From contig CALUSZ010000039.1 in the NCBI GenBank assembly GCA_944323495.1, forward strand, positions 1 through 16,758: a DNA stretch of 16,758 bases, written 5' to 3'. A model generated the notes under the pieces. The model searched no databases. It saw only the letters and a program-made list of their open reading frames with translations, and was not told the origin of the DNA. Source of the stretch: Candidatus Gastranaerophilales bacterium. Its GTDB lineage: Bacteria > Cyanobacteriota > Vampirovibrionia > Gastranaerophilales > Gastranaerophilaceae. Of this stretch, positions 7,782-14,449 are shown piece by piece. The position numbers were made by a program, and so were the translations under genes. Every line of letters begins with the position of its first letter. Positions within the stretch are counted from its first letter, which is position 1.

Positions 7782-8063
7782 TTATGCTGCAACACCTTTA
7801 ATTTCAGAAATAAGGTATTTAGCAACCCATTCAAACTCTTTGTTATTATTAGCAGCTTTTTTAAGATATTCAACAGAAGCTTCGCCGATTCTAATAAGTG
7901 TCATTGCAACAACTCCGCGTTTAACACCTCTTACAACCTGCAGTTGATTAACAAGTTCAGGAACAACAGCCGTGCCTTTGTCTACCAAAATATTTTCAAT
8001 TTTGTTTTTAGTTGTATTGTCTGCTGTTTCTAATTTGCCAAGCATTTCTTCTACTGATTGCAT
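7782..8063 (-). CDS. Small HEAT-repeat-like protein
   Basis: A 93-aa soluble protein with about two HEAT/PBS-lyase-like helical repeats: a GTAVVPELVNQL unit, then VKRGVVAMTLIRIGEASVEYL, then EFEWVAKYLISEI, which follow the p-xLxxxL...R..A...L..iG pattern. Such repeats bind other proteins; no specific function can be assigned. Start was set at 8063 because AAGGAG (complement of 8070-8075) lies 6 nt before that ATG. The in-frame ATG at 8078 would place the ribosome site inside the coding region. It is the first gene of a likely operon with rnhA (2-nt gap), which may point to nucleic-acid or replication-linked work, but this is only context. Confidence 0.8.
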   Translation of the reverse strand: MQSVEEMLGKLETADNTTKNKIENILVDKGTAVVPELVNQLQVVRGVKRGVVAMTLIRIGEASVEYLKKAANNNKEFEWVAKYLISEIKGVAA

Positions 8064-8102
8064 ATCTTTCTCCTTCATATTTCATTCGTTCTTTGCATTA
8101 TT

Positions 8103-8108
8103 ATTATA
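8103..8108 (-). promoter_or_regulatory. Candidate -10 box for the HEAT-rnhA operon
   Basis: Reading the - strand, a perfect TATAAT lies 40 bp upstream of the 8063 start. The -35 region at 17-18 bp spacing (CTTAAT-like) matches poorly. Confidence 0.35.
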
Positions 8109-8256
8109 GACTAAATTTTCTTGAAATTAAGATTTCCTTATATAATCTTAATATCGATTTTAGAAATGTAACAATTTCTTAATAATCATGATAAAAAGTG
8201 TAAAATATACAAATTTTTCGTTTTTTATAGTAATATATAGAAGTTAGTAAAATTTG

Positions 8257-8278
8257 ATTGGTGTTGTATAACACCGGT
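8257..8278 (+). promoter_or_regulatory. Hairpin in the speD leader
   Basis: GGTGTT (8260-8265) and AACACC (8270-8275) pair around a GTAT loop, extendable to 9 bp with G-T wobbles (8257-8278). It sits only 3 nt before the AAAGGAGG ribosome site of speD, so it could affect access to that site. It is too short to call as a known riboswitch. Confidence 0.4.
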
Positions 8279-8297
8279 AGTAAAGGAGGCACATGAA

Positions 8298-8756
8298 TTG
8301 ACAATTGTATCATCTTCACTTGACGAGCTTGAAAAGCAGAACTTGGAAAAAGTAAACTTGGGACAGCATGTCCTTGCAGAATTTTTTGAGTGTGATCCGA
8401 ATACACTTAACAGTAATGATAAAGTAGAAAAGTACATGATAGACGCGGCTCTTGAGTGTGGTGCCACAATCGTTCAAAAGTGCTTTCATATGTTTAATCC
8501 CTATGGTGTAAGCGGTGTGGTTATTATTTCAGAAAGCCACCTTGCTATTCATACATGGCCGGAATTGGGTTATGCTGCGGTAGATTTATTTACCTGCGGT
8601 ACAAAGTGTGATCCGAAGGTTGCATATGAATTTTTGAAAAAGAAATTTAACTCTAAAAAAGCTTCTTTTACAGAGCTTAAAAGAGGTATCATTGATAGAG
8701 AAACTTTAAAGCTTGCTGAACAGCCGTTTGAAATAGCTGAACAGTTTGAAGGTTAG
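8298..8756 (+). CDS. speD: S-adenosylmethionine decarboxylase proenzyme
   Basis: Decarboxylates S-adenosylmethionine to supply the aminopropyl donor for spermidine synthesis. It is a class 1b (Bacillus/Thermotoga SpeH-like) proenzyme that self-cleaves to make its pyruvoyl group. GVVIISESHLAIHTWPE contains the cleavage site Glu79/Ser80, and Ser80 becomes the pyruvoyl. His85 and Cys100 (FTCG) match the processing and proton-donor residues of the T. maritima enzyme (Ser63, His68, Cys83). GQHVLAEFFECD and FHMFNPYGVSG are also typical. At 152 aa it has an extra C-terminal tail of about 30 residues. The only in-frame start near the strong AAAGGAGG (8282-8289) is TTG 8298, 8 nt away. The ATG at 8293 is out of frame and stops after AAT. 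No speE is adjacent. Confidence 0.95.
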   Translation: MTIVSSSLDELEKQNLEKVNLGQHVLAEFFECDPNTLNSNDKVEKYMIDAALECGATIVQKCFHMFNPYGVSGVVIISESHLAIHTWPELGYAAVDLFTCGTKCDPKVAYEFLKKKFNSKKASFTELKRGIIDRETLKLAEQPFEIAEQFEG

Positions 8757-8769
8757 GATAAAGTTTTAT

Positions 8770-8803
8770 AAGCGGCGGGACTTTGCAAAAGTCCCGCCGC
8801 TTT
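8770..8803 (+). terminator. Strong intrinsic terminator of speD
   Basis: A perfect 15-bp stem (AAGCGGCGGGACTTT at 8770-8784, complement at 8788-8802) with a 3-nt loop begins 14 bp after the speD stop. It is followed by T and a T-rich stretch (TTTATGTTTCTTT). Confidence 0.85.
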
Positions 8804-8849
8804 ATGTTTCTTTACAATTTAGCAATTTTTTACTGTAGTTTGTTTTTTA

Positions 8850-8855
8850 TATAAT
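8850..8855 (+). promoter_or_regulatory. -10 box of the M16 peptidase gene, leaderless layout
   Basis: A perfect TATAAT at 8850-8855 puts the expected transcription start at about 8862, the A of an ATG. The -35 region is poly-T with only weak matches (TTTACT at 8829-8834, 15 bp spacing). Confidence 0.5.
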
Positions 8856-8861
8856 ATGGTT

Positions 8862-11627
8862 ATGAAGGTTAATGGTTTTTATAATGTTTATTTCAAATCT
8901 GCAGGGACCGGGATGGATAGCAGGAATAAACCTGTGCATGAAAATGCTCAAATAACGGCACTATCTAATGTTACTCCTGATTTTAGAGTAAATTTGCCTT
9001 TAAAATATCAAATGATTGGACGTTATAAACTGGAAAATGGTTTAGAGGTATATAGTTATAAACTTGCGAACGGATATAAAGTTAATATTGTTCCAATGGA
9101 GGGCTCTCCGGCTGTAGTAAAAAATTATGTTAATGTCGGGTCAATGAATGAGAGTGCGAATATAAAGGGTATCAGTCATTTTTTAGAGCATATGGCTTTT
9201 AACGGGACAAACGGTGATAATGGACATATAAAACTTGAACCAGGAGATTCTTTTAAAAAGATTGACGAACTCGGCGGCTGGGCAAATGCCAGTACGAATT
9301 ATGCTATAACAGATTATGTGAATTCCACCCCTTTGCTGAATAGAACTGACCTAGAGAAGCAAATACAGGTAATTGCATCTATGACAGAAGATTTAAAGCT
9401 TGCTGATAATATGATTTCAAAAGAAAAAGGTCCGGTTTGTTCTGAAATCAATATGATTCTTGATAATCCGCAGACAATTGCTATGGATCAGACAGTCAGG
9501 ACTCTCTTCAATATCAAAAATCCTGCAGATGAAATGGTCGGAGGAAGCGTGAAGACTATTAAGAGTTTAACGCGGGAGGATGTAAAATCTTATTATGATA
9601 AATATTATACCCCCGATAATATGAGTCTTGTGATAACAGGAGATGTTAATCCGGATGAGGTTATCATGCTTGTTGCGCAGAATTTTAATTCTCAGAAAAC
9701 CTCTGCTGGCCGAAGGTTTGAAGAGAAGCTGATTCCTCTTAGTCATACTGTAAGAAAAGATTTCATAAATGATAAGGCTGTTTCAACAGATGTTGTATTA
9801 GGCTTTGCAGGGCCTAAAAATTCTGATGTAAAAGGAAAAGTTGTTTTTGATTTAGCCAAAGCATACATAGAATCGCAAGAATGCGGATTAGATAAGAATC
9901 TTCGAAAGTATAATGCATATCCTTATATAGATAGTGAAAAAATAAGTACTAATCCGAATTCTCCAAGAATGGTTTATCTGGCTTTTAATACCTCTGAAAA
10001 ATATAGCGAACCTGCATTAAGAAGTGTTTTTGCTTCTATTTCTGAAATAGCTCCTGTTTCGGATAAAACTCTTGAGGTTTTGAAACAAAAGATTAGAAAG
10101 GAAAGAGAGAATTCCCTTGAATATTCTTCTGTAGTAAATGATAGTATAGGAAAAGCTGTTCTTGACGGAAACATTGAGTATTTTACACAGTATGAGAAAT
10201 TGCTTGATTCAATAACCGCTGATGATGTGGATAAGGCTGTTAAAGAATACTTTAATCTTAAAAAAGCTTCTGTAACTTTAGTTCATCCAAAAGCAGAAAG
10301 TGTAAGCTTTAAGGGTAACTCTCGAAAACCTGTTAATATGCAAAAGGTTAGTGAATATACACTTGATAACAATTTTACAGTAGGATTATATGAAACAAAG
10401 AACCGTAATGTAAATTACAATATCGCATTATGTCTTGATCAACCGTATAAGGGAAAACCAGGTGTTATAGAGGTTTTGAATGAAATTTATGAGATGGGGG
10501 CAGCCGGGATTAATGAGGATGATTGGAATAAATTTCAGGAAGAAAATAACATGAATCTTTATGCATCACTTACTAACTCAAAGTTGAAAATATCATCAAA
10601 TGGTATTTTAAATAACAGGCATAAAGTTTTTGAAAGTGCGGAAAAGCTCTTGTATAATCCGAATTTAACTCAAGAAAATTTAAAAGAGGCAATAGGTATT
10701 GTTAGAGATAATATACAAAAAAGGCAAAATACCGCACAAAGACTCTATTATAATTGGGAATGTGCAAATAATCCATACGAATCATCTGAAGATGAGATAC
10801 TATCTAATCTGGATAGTATAACACTGGAGGATTTGAGGGATTGTCATAATTATATTATAAATAATTCTCGAGGAATAATAACGGCTAATGTTCCTAAAGA
10901 TGGAGCCGAATCTGTTAAAGAGGAGATATTAGCTTCGGCTGAAAATTTAAAGCAGGTTCTGCCTAATAATGTAAAAACAATATCACTTTATAAAGAAAAT
11001 AATGCTCCTGTAGTTCTAACAAAAGCAACCAATAATTCACAGGCTGATATAATGCAGGTTTATAAGTTTAAAACCAATAATACTATAAAAGAAACCGTAG
11101 CCGGTGAAATCCTTAATTCAATACTTACAAATTCCAGTATCGGCTTATTTAACGTGTTGAGAGAAAAAGAGCATTTAGCATACTCTGTTTATTCTTCAAT
11201 AGATAAATGCGGAGACAGAGGCGAACTTTCCTGCAATATTTTGACAACAACTGATAATAAAGAAATTGGAGAAATCAGTTATGAAAATGTTCAAAAGTCT
11301 ATAGACGGGTTTAAGAGACAAATCAATGAACTAAAATCAGGCAGTTTTAGCGCCGAGGATTTAGAGAATGCAAAACTTGCGATGAAGGCGGGTTTAATTG
11401 AGAATGAAGGCACTGCAAACAAACTAGGTTCTATAAGCTTAGGACTTAATTCTAAATATGGCATAGATTATGCAAACAAGCTGTATGATGAGATTGATAA
11501 AATTACTAAAAATGATATTGTAAATCTTGCTCAGAAGATATTTTCTTCAAAACCTGTTTACTGTATAGCAGCCTCAAAAGATACCATTAATAATAACAAA
11601 TCTTATTTAGAAACTTTGTCGCAGTAA
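8862..11627 (+). CDS. M16 family zinc metallopeptidase (insulinase/PqqL-like)
   Basis: A 921-aa two-module M16 peptidase with no signal peptide. The first module has the inverted zinc motif HFLEH (His106, Glu109, His110) in GISHFLEHMAFNGT, then GGWANASTNYAITDYV, and downstream acids in SKEKGPVCSEIN (Glu188, Glu195) for the third zinc ligand. LTREDVKSYYDKYYTPDN and LVITGDVNPDEV mark its second half. The C-terminal module lacks HxxEH but keeps the LREKEHLAYSVYSS Arg/Tyr-type motif, as expected for a non-catalytic half. Such enzymes cut peptides in a closing chamber; the substrate is unknown. ATG 8862 is preferred to ATG 8856 because TATAAT ends at 8855; neither has a ribosome site. The N-terminus (NVYFKSAG) is a short unstructured lead. 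Its 3' end overlaps tyrA tail-to-tail by 25 bp. Confidence 0.92.
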   Translation: MKVNGFYNVYFKSAGTGMDSRNKPVHENAQITALSNVTPDFRVNLPLKYQMIGRYKLENGLEVYSYKLANGYKVNIVPMEGSPAVVKNYVNVGSMNESANIKGISHFLEHMAFNGTNGDNGHIKLEPGDSFKKIDELGGWANASTNYAITDYVNSTPLLNRTDLEKQIQVIASMTEDLKLADNMISKEKGPVCSEINMILDNPQTIAMDQTVRTLFNIKNPADEMVGGSVKTIKSLTREDVKSYYDKYYTPDNMSLVITGDVNPDEVIMLVAQNFNSQKTSAGRRFEEKLIPLSHTVRKDFINDKAVSTDVVLGFAGPKNSDVKGKVVFDLAKAYIESQECGLDKNLRKYNAYPYIDSEKISTNPNSPRMVYLAFNTSEKYSEPALRSVFASISEIAPVSDKTLEVLKQKIRKERENSLEYSSVVNDSIGKAVLDGNIEYFTQYEKLLDSITADDVDKAVKEYFNLKKASVTLVHPKAESVSFKGNSRKPVNMQKVSEYTLDNNFTVGLYETKNRNVNYNIALCLDQPYKGKPGVIEVLNEIYEMGAAGINEDDWNKFQEENNMNLYASLTNSKLKISSNGILNNRHKVFESAEKLLYNPNLTQENLKEAIGIVRDNIQKRQNTAQRLYYNWECANNPYESSEDEILSNLDSITLEDLRDCHNYIINNSRGIITANVPKDGAESVKEEILASAENLKQVLPNNVKTISLYKENNAPVVLTKATNNSQADIMQVYKFKTNNTIKETVAGEILNSILTNSSIGLFNVLREKEHLAYSVYSSIDKCGDRGELSCNILTTTDNKEIGEISYENVQKSIDGFKRQINELKSGSFSAEDLENAKLAMKAGLIENEGTANKLGSISLGLNSKYGIDYANKLYDEIDKITKNDIVNLAQKIFSSKPVYCIAASKDTINNNKSYLETLSQ

Positions 11628-12382
11628 AGCTTTTGTCGGAATTCTTTTATGTTTTCGGCCTCTTTTTTATAATCTCCGTCAAGAATTTTTTCTATGTTTT
11701 GATTAAGCATAGATATTACATCCTTAATATTTGATTCATTCATTACAACCATATCTTCAGCCATTTCAGTATTAGAAAGCGCGAGTCTTGTTGTATCTCT
11801 AAACCCTGACGAAGCTAATTTTTGAGCCAGATTATTATTCTCAATATTTTTGCATAAAGCCTGCGCAACCAGCATTGGTGTGTGTGAAATTAATGCTGCG
11901 GCTCTATCATGCTCCCTTGGTGTTGTAACTATGACTTCTGCACCGAAACTTTTGATAATTTTTTTCAAGACGTCAAAGTCATTTATATTCGTATCATCTT
12001 TCGGGGTGACAGCCCATACGGCACCTTTAAAAAGTTCGGGAAAAGAAGCTTCCCAACCGCTATGTTCAGTTCCTGCCATTGGATGAGACGGGATGAATTT
12101 ATATTTGTAACTCTTTTGGGAAACAAATTCTTTGAGTGAGCACACATCTGTAACAATGGTGTCTGTACCAATTATATTTTCAATTTTATCCAAAATTTCA
12201 AGCGTTTTATTCATTGGCGTGCAGACAAAAATAACATTACATTCTTTTAAACTGTCATAGTTACTGCTGACATTTTCAGCTTTAACAGAGCGTGAAACGC
12301 CAATCATTTCATATCCGGCTTCTAGCCCTTTTTTAAATATAGAGCCTCCTATTAATCCAAGTCCTATAACCCCTATTTTCAT
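11603..12382 (-). CDS. tyrA: Prephenate/arogenate dehydrogenase
   Basis: Oxidatively decarboxylates prephenate or arogenate on the way to tyrosine. The 259-aa single-domain enzyme has no chorismate mutase or ACT domain. The Rossmann motif GLGLIGGS (residues 7-14) is followed by GVSRS at the end of beta-2: Ser30-Arg31 instead of an acidic residue points to NADP+. Then come TPMNKTLEIL, VTDVCSLK, SHPMAGTEHSGWEA (catalytic-type His100), EHDRAAALISHTPMLVAQAL and LASSGFRDTTRLA with substrate-binding arginines. The overall pattern resembles the cyanobacterial arogenate dehydrogenase I recall from Synechocystis. The ATG directly abuts the proA stop (TAAATG), with AAGGA about 8 nt upstream inside proA, so it is the third gene of the operon. 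Confidence 0.93.
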   Translation of the reverse strand: MKIGVIGLGLIGGSIFKKGLEAGYEMIGVSRSVKAENVSSNYDSLKECNVIFVCTPMNKTLEILDKIENIIGTDTIVTDVCSLKEFVSQKSYKYKFIPSHPMAGTEHSGWEASFPELFKGAVWAVTPKDDTNINDFDVLKKIIKSFGAEVIVTTPREHDRAAALISHTPMLVAQALCKNIENNNLAQKLASSGFRDTTRLALSNTEMAEDMVVMNESNIKDVISMLNQNIEKILDGDYKKEAENIKEFRQKLYCDKVSK

Positions 12383-13639
12383 TTATAAATCCTTATGCTT
12401 AAATTTTTTAATCCCTTCGACATAATCGCTTACAATTTCACCATTACCTTCAAGTGTATATTTATAAATAGTAAGTCCATCCAATCCAACAGGTCCTCTG
12501 GCATGTGTTTTATTAGTGGAAATTCCTACTTCGGCTCCGAAACCGTAACGGAAGCCGTCAGCAAATCTTGTAGAAGCATTATGATATACTCCGGCAGAAT
12601 CTACTGTATTTAGGAATATTTTAGCGTTGCTTTCGTTTTCTGTAATAATAGCATCAGTATGACCGGATGAATATTCGTTTATATGTTCAATAGCCTCTTC
12701 AAGTGAATTTACAAATTTATAAGCAAGAATTTTGTCTGAATATTCTTTGTGCCAGCTTTCCGGATTAGCAATGAGTTTGATTCCTGCCTCTTCCAGTGAT
12801 TTTAATAGTTCTTCTGTGAACCCATAATCTCTATGAATTAATAGTGTTTCTACAGAATTGCAAGCGCTTGGATATTGAGTTTTAGCGTCAATAATTATTT
12901 TTTTAGCTTTCTCTAAATCAGCTGTTTTATCCGTAAATATATGACAAATTCCGTCAGCATGCCCTAAAACTGGAATTTTCGTATTTTCTTTTATAAATCT
13001 AACGAGATTATTGCCTCCGCGCGGAATAATCAGATTTATATATTTTTCCATCTTTAGCATGTGGTTAACATCTTCTCTGGAAAATACCTGTGCAATGACA
13101 TTCTTTGGAAAGCCCGGTGTATCATCTAATGCTTGCTGAATAATATCCATAATAGCAGTGTTTGTGTTAACGGCCTCCTTGCCGCCTTTTAGTATAACAG
13201 CATTTGCCGATTTTATTGCTAAGGCTGAAATTTGCGATATAACATCCGGACGGGCTTCAAAAATTATACCTAAAACACCTATAGGGCAGGAAACTTTTGT
13301 TAGGATTAAACCTTCATCTAATTCCCTCTTCAACAAAATTTTTCCAATAGGATCCTCAAGCTTTGATATATCGATAATACCTTCTATCATATCCCGCATT
13401 TTGTTTTCATCAAGCTTGAGTCTGTTAAAATTGGATTTAGTAAGCTCGCCCTTTTCGACAAATATTTTTGCAAGCTCCAAGTCATTCTTGTTTGCTTCAA
13501 ATATTTTGTCTTTATTATTTTTCAAATTCTCTGCAATGTTAATTAATGCCTGATTTCTAGTGCTTTCATTAATAACTGCAATTTTTTTAGAAGCAGCTTT
13601 TGCTTTAATTGCAATTTCTAAAAAATTATTTTCTTCCAT
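12383..13639 (-). CDS. proA: Gamma-glutamyl phosphate reductase
   Basis: NADPH-dependent reduction of glutamyl-5-phosphate to glutamate-5-semialdehyde, the second step of proline synthesis. The 418-aa length is standard. Motifs are GVLGIIFEARPDV (residues 121-133), NAVILKGGKEA (NADPH site), IIPRGGNNLVRFI, GHADGICH, the catalytic Cys260 in QYPSACNSVETLL, and near the end HNASTRFADGFRYGFGAEVGIST and HARGPVGLDGLTIYKY. The start overlaps the stop of the 73-aa gene by 14 bp and has GAGGAA 7 nt upstream. proB is not adjacent; the glutamate kinase that supplies its unstable substrate must be encoded elsewhere. Confidence 0.97.
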   Translation of the reverse strand: MEENNFLEIAIKAKAASKKIAVINESTRNQALINIAENLKNNKDKIFEANKNDLELAKIFVEKGELTKSNFNRLKLDENKMRDMIEGIIDISKLEDPIGKILLKRELDEGLILTKVSCPIGVLGIIFEARPDVISQISALAIKSANAVILKGGKEAVNTNTAIMDIIQQALDDTPGFPKNVIAQVFSREDVNHMLKMEKYINLIIPRGGNNLVRFIKENTKIPVLGHADGICHIFTDKTADLEKAKKIIIDAKTQYPSACNSVETLLIHRDYGFTEELLKSLEEAGIKLIANPESWHKEYSDKILAYKFVNSLEEAIEHINEYSSGHTDAIITENESNAKIFLNTVDSAGVYHNASTRFADGFRYGFGAEVGISTNKTHARGPVGLDGLTIYKYTLEGNGEIVSDYVEGIKKFKHKDL

Positions 13640-13847
13640 TTCTGTATTCCTCGCAAAGCCTGCAATACTGCATTCTTCTAAGATTAACCATTTTAGAGAA
13701 TTTCTTTTTCATAAGCTGCAGTTGAAGCGGTGCCGCAGGATGGTTTTCGAGTTCAACCGGCTGTTTTACTATAAATCCTGATAAATCCATAAAAGGAACG
13801 ACATTTCTATAGTCCATATACGGATTTCTTTTAAACTGTTCGCCCAT
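13626..13847 (-). CDS. Small hypothetical protein at head of proA-tyrA operon
   Basis: Unrecognised 73-aa basic protein, first gene of the - strand operon. A good ribosome site (AAGGAG, 5 nt before ATG) and its own upstream promoter support it as real. Its 3' end overlaps proA by 14 bp. The N-terminal half (NPYMDYRNVVPFMDLSGF) is aromatic and proline-containing; the middle (LQLQLMKKKFSKMVNLRRM) is amphipathic and basic; the end is CRLCEEYRNGRK, with a single CxxC-like pair. No signal peptide or membrane segment is seen. A leader peptide is unlikely because it lacks runs of Pro or Tyr codons. Confidence 0.7.
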   Translation of the reverse strand: MGEQFKRNPYMDYRNVVPFMDLSGFIVKQPVELENHPAAPLQLQLMKKKFSKMVNLRRMQYCRLCEEYRNGRK

Positions 13848-13884
13848 AAATTCTCCTTAAAAATGTGATAGCCCCTCTATTCCG

Positions 13885-13913
13885 ATTTTATATAAAACGT
13901 ATAGTTGATACAA
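13885..13913 (-). promoter_or_regulatory. Promoter of the 73-aa gene-proA-tyrA operon
   Basis: On the - strand, TTGTAT (complement of 13908-13913) and TAAAAT (complement of 13885-13890) are separated by exactly 17 bp and lie about 38 bp before the first start codon. Confidence 0.55.
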
Positions 13914-13943
13914 TAGAAAGTTAATGAAAATTTACTTTTTATC

Positions 13944-13972
13944 TTGAAATATTTTTATATTGTTGATATAGT
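13944..13972 (+). promoter_or_regulatory. Promoter of tRNA-Arg
   Basis: TTGAAA (13944-13949) and TATAGT (13967-13972) with a 17-bp spacer, each one base from consensus, end 10 bp before the tRNA. Confidence 0.7.
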
Positions 13973-13982
13973 AATTAAGTAA

Positions 13983-14056
<74 letters not shown>

Positions 14057-14065
14057 GATTTAATT

Positions 14066-14087
14066 AAGAGCCGAAAGGCTCTTTTTT
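14066..14087 (+). terminator. Intrinsic terminator of tRNA-Arg
   Basis: A 7-bp stem (AAGAGCC / GGCTCTT) capped by a GAAA tetraloop is followed by an uninterrupted T6 run, 9 bp after the tRNA. It is a textbook intrinsic terminator. Confidence 0.9.
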
Positions 14088-14212
14088 ATATATACATTAT
14101 CCCTTTGTTTATTATAGGTTTTCAGGACAGTTTAGATGCGTTTATATTGGCTATGATGCCGAGTTGTTGCTAGTTTGAGGCATATTTATAGAGTAGAGAT
14201 TTGCCGGACTTT

Positions 14213-14252
14213 TCTTGCACTTTTGTCCTGATTTTTGCACTATTTTGCACTA
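14213..14252 (+). repeat. Forward cluster of 10-bp phased TGCACT boxes
   Basis: TGCACT occurs at 14216, 14236 and 14246, multiples of 10 bp apart. The last two are perfect tandem copies of the unit TTTTGCACTA (14233-14252). Likely binding sites for transposase or a regulator on one DNA face. Confidence 0.7.
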
Positions 14253-14312
14253 ATATTTGTGGTTTTTAGTGTTTTTCATGCCTTAAAGTGCCAATATATT
14301 TGAACATTTACC

Positions 14313-14342
14313 CCGTGCAAAATAGTGCAATAAAGTGCAAAA
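14313..14342 (-). repeat. Inverted cluster of 10-bp phased TGCACT boxes
   Basis: Three consecutive 10-bp units contain, as read on the + strand, CGTGCA (14314), AGTGCA (14324) and AGTGCA (14334). These are reverse-orientation copies of the boxes at 14213-14252, mirrored about a centre near 14278. Confidence 0.7.
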
Positions 14343-14449
14343 ATTATTTATCTTTTAGTTTGATATGTGTCAAAATGTCTCTGAGATTGAGATTCAGGAC
14401 TTGATTTATTCCGAAAGGTGAGTGATGAATGTGTGTGAGGTAATTCATT

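Larger units (their letters stand above)
14088..14449 (+). other. Non-coding left region of the Mu-like element
   Basis: These 362 bp between the tRNA terminator and the transposase hold no credible gene on either strand. The AT-rich sequence has two opposed clusters of TGCACT boxes (14213-14252 and 14313-14342) and three copies of TTCAGGAC-type sequence (14121-14128, 14224-14231 inverted, 14393-14400). The element's outer terminus should lie somewhere here, but I cannot fix it without the right end. A GAGG ribosome site (14437-14440) serves the transposase. No convincing promoter was found; TTGAAC at 14300-14305 is a possible -35. Confidence 0.5.

Noticed and set aside
8079..8297. Riboswitch in the speD leader
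   Set aside because: Only one short hairpin is seen; I could not assemble the conserved core of a SAM, preQ1 or guanidine-type riboswitch.
13158..13553. 131-aa open frame antisense to proA
   Set aside because: A shadow of proA; its composition is the complement of proA codons and it has no start signals.
13848..13982. Attachment-site duplicate of the tRNA 3' end
   Set aside because: No second copy of the tRNA 3' sequence was found in the window, and the adjacent element encodes a DDE transposase, not a tyrosine integrase.
14213..14342. CRISPR array reading of the TGCACT repeats
   Set aside because: Repeats are 6-10 bp with 10-bp period and change orientation; there are no spacers of 30-40 bp and no cas genes.
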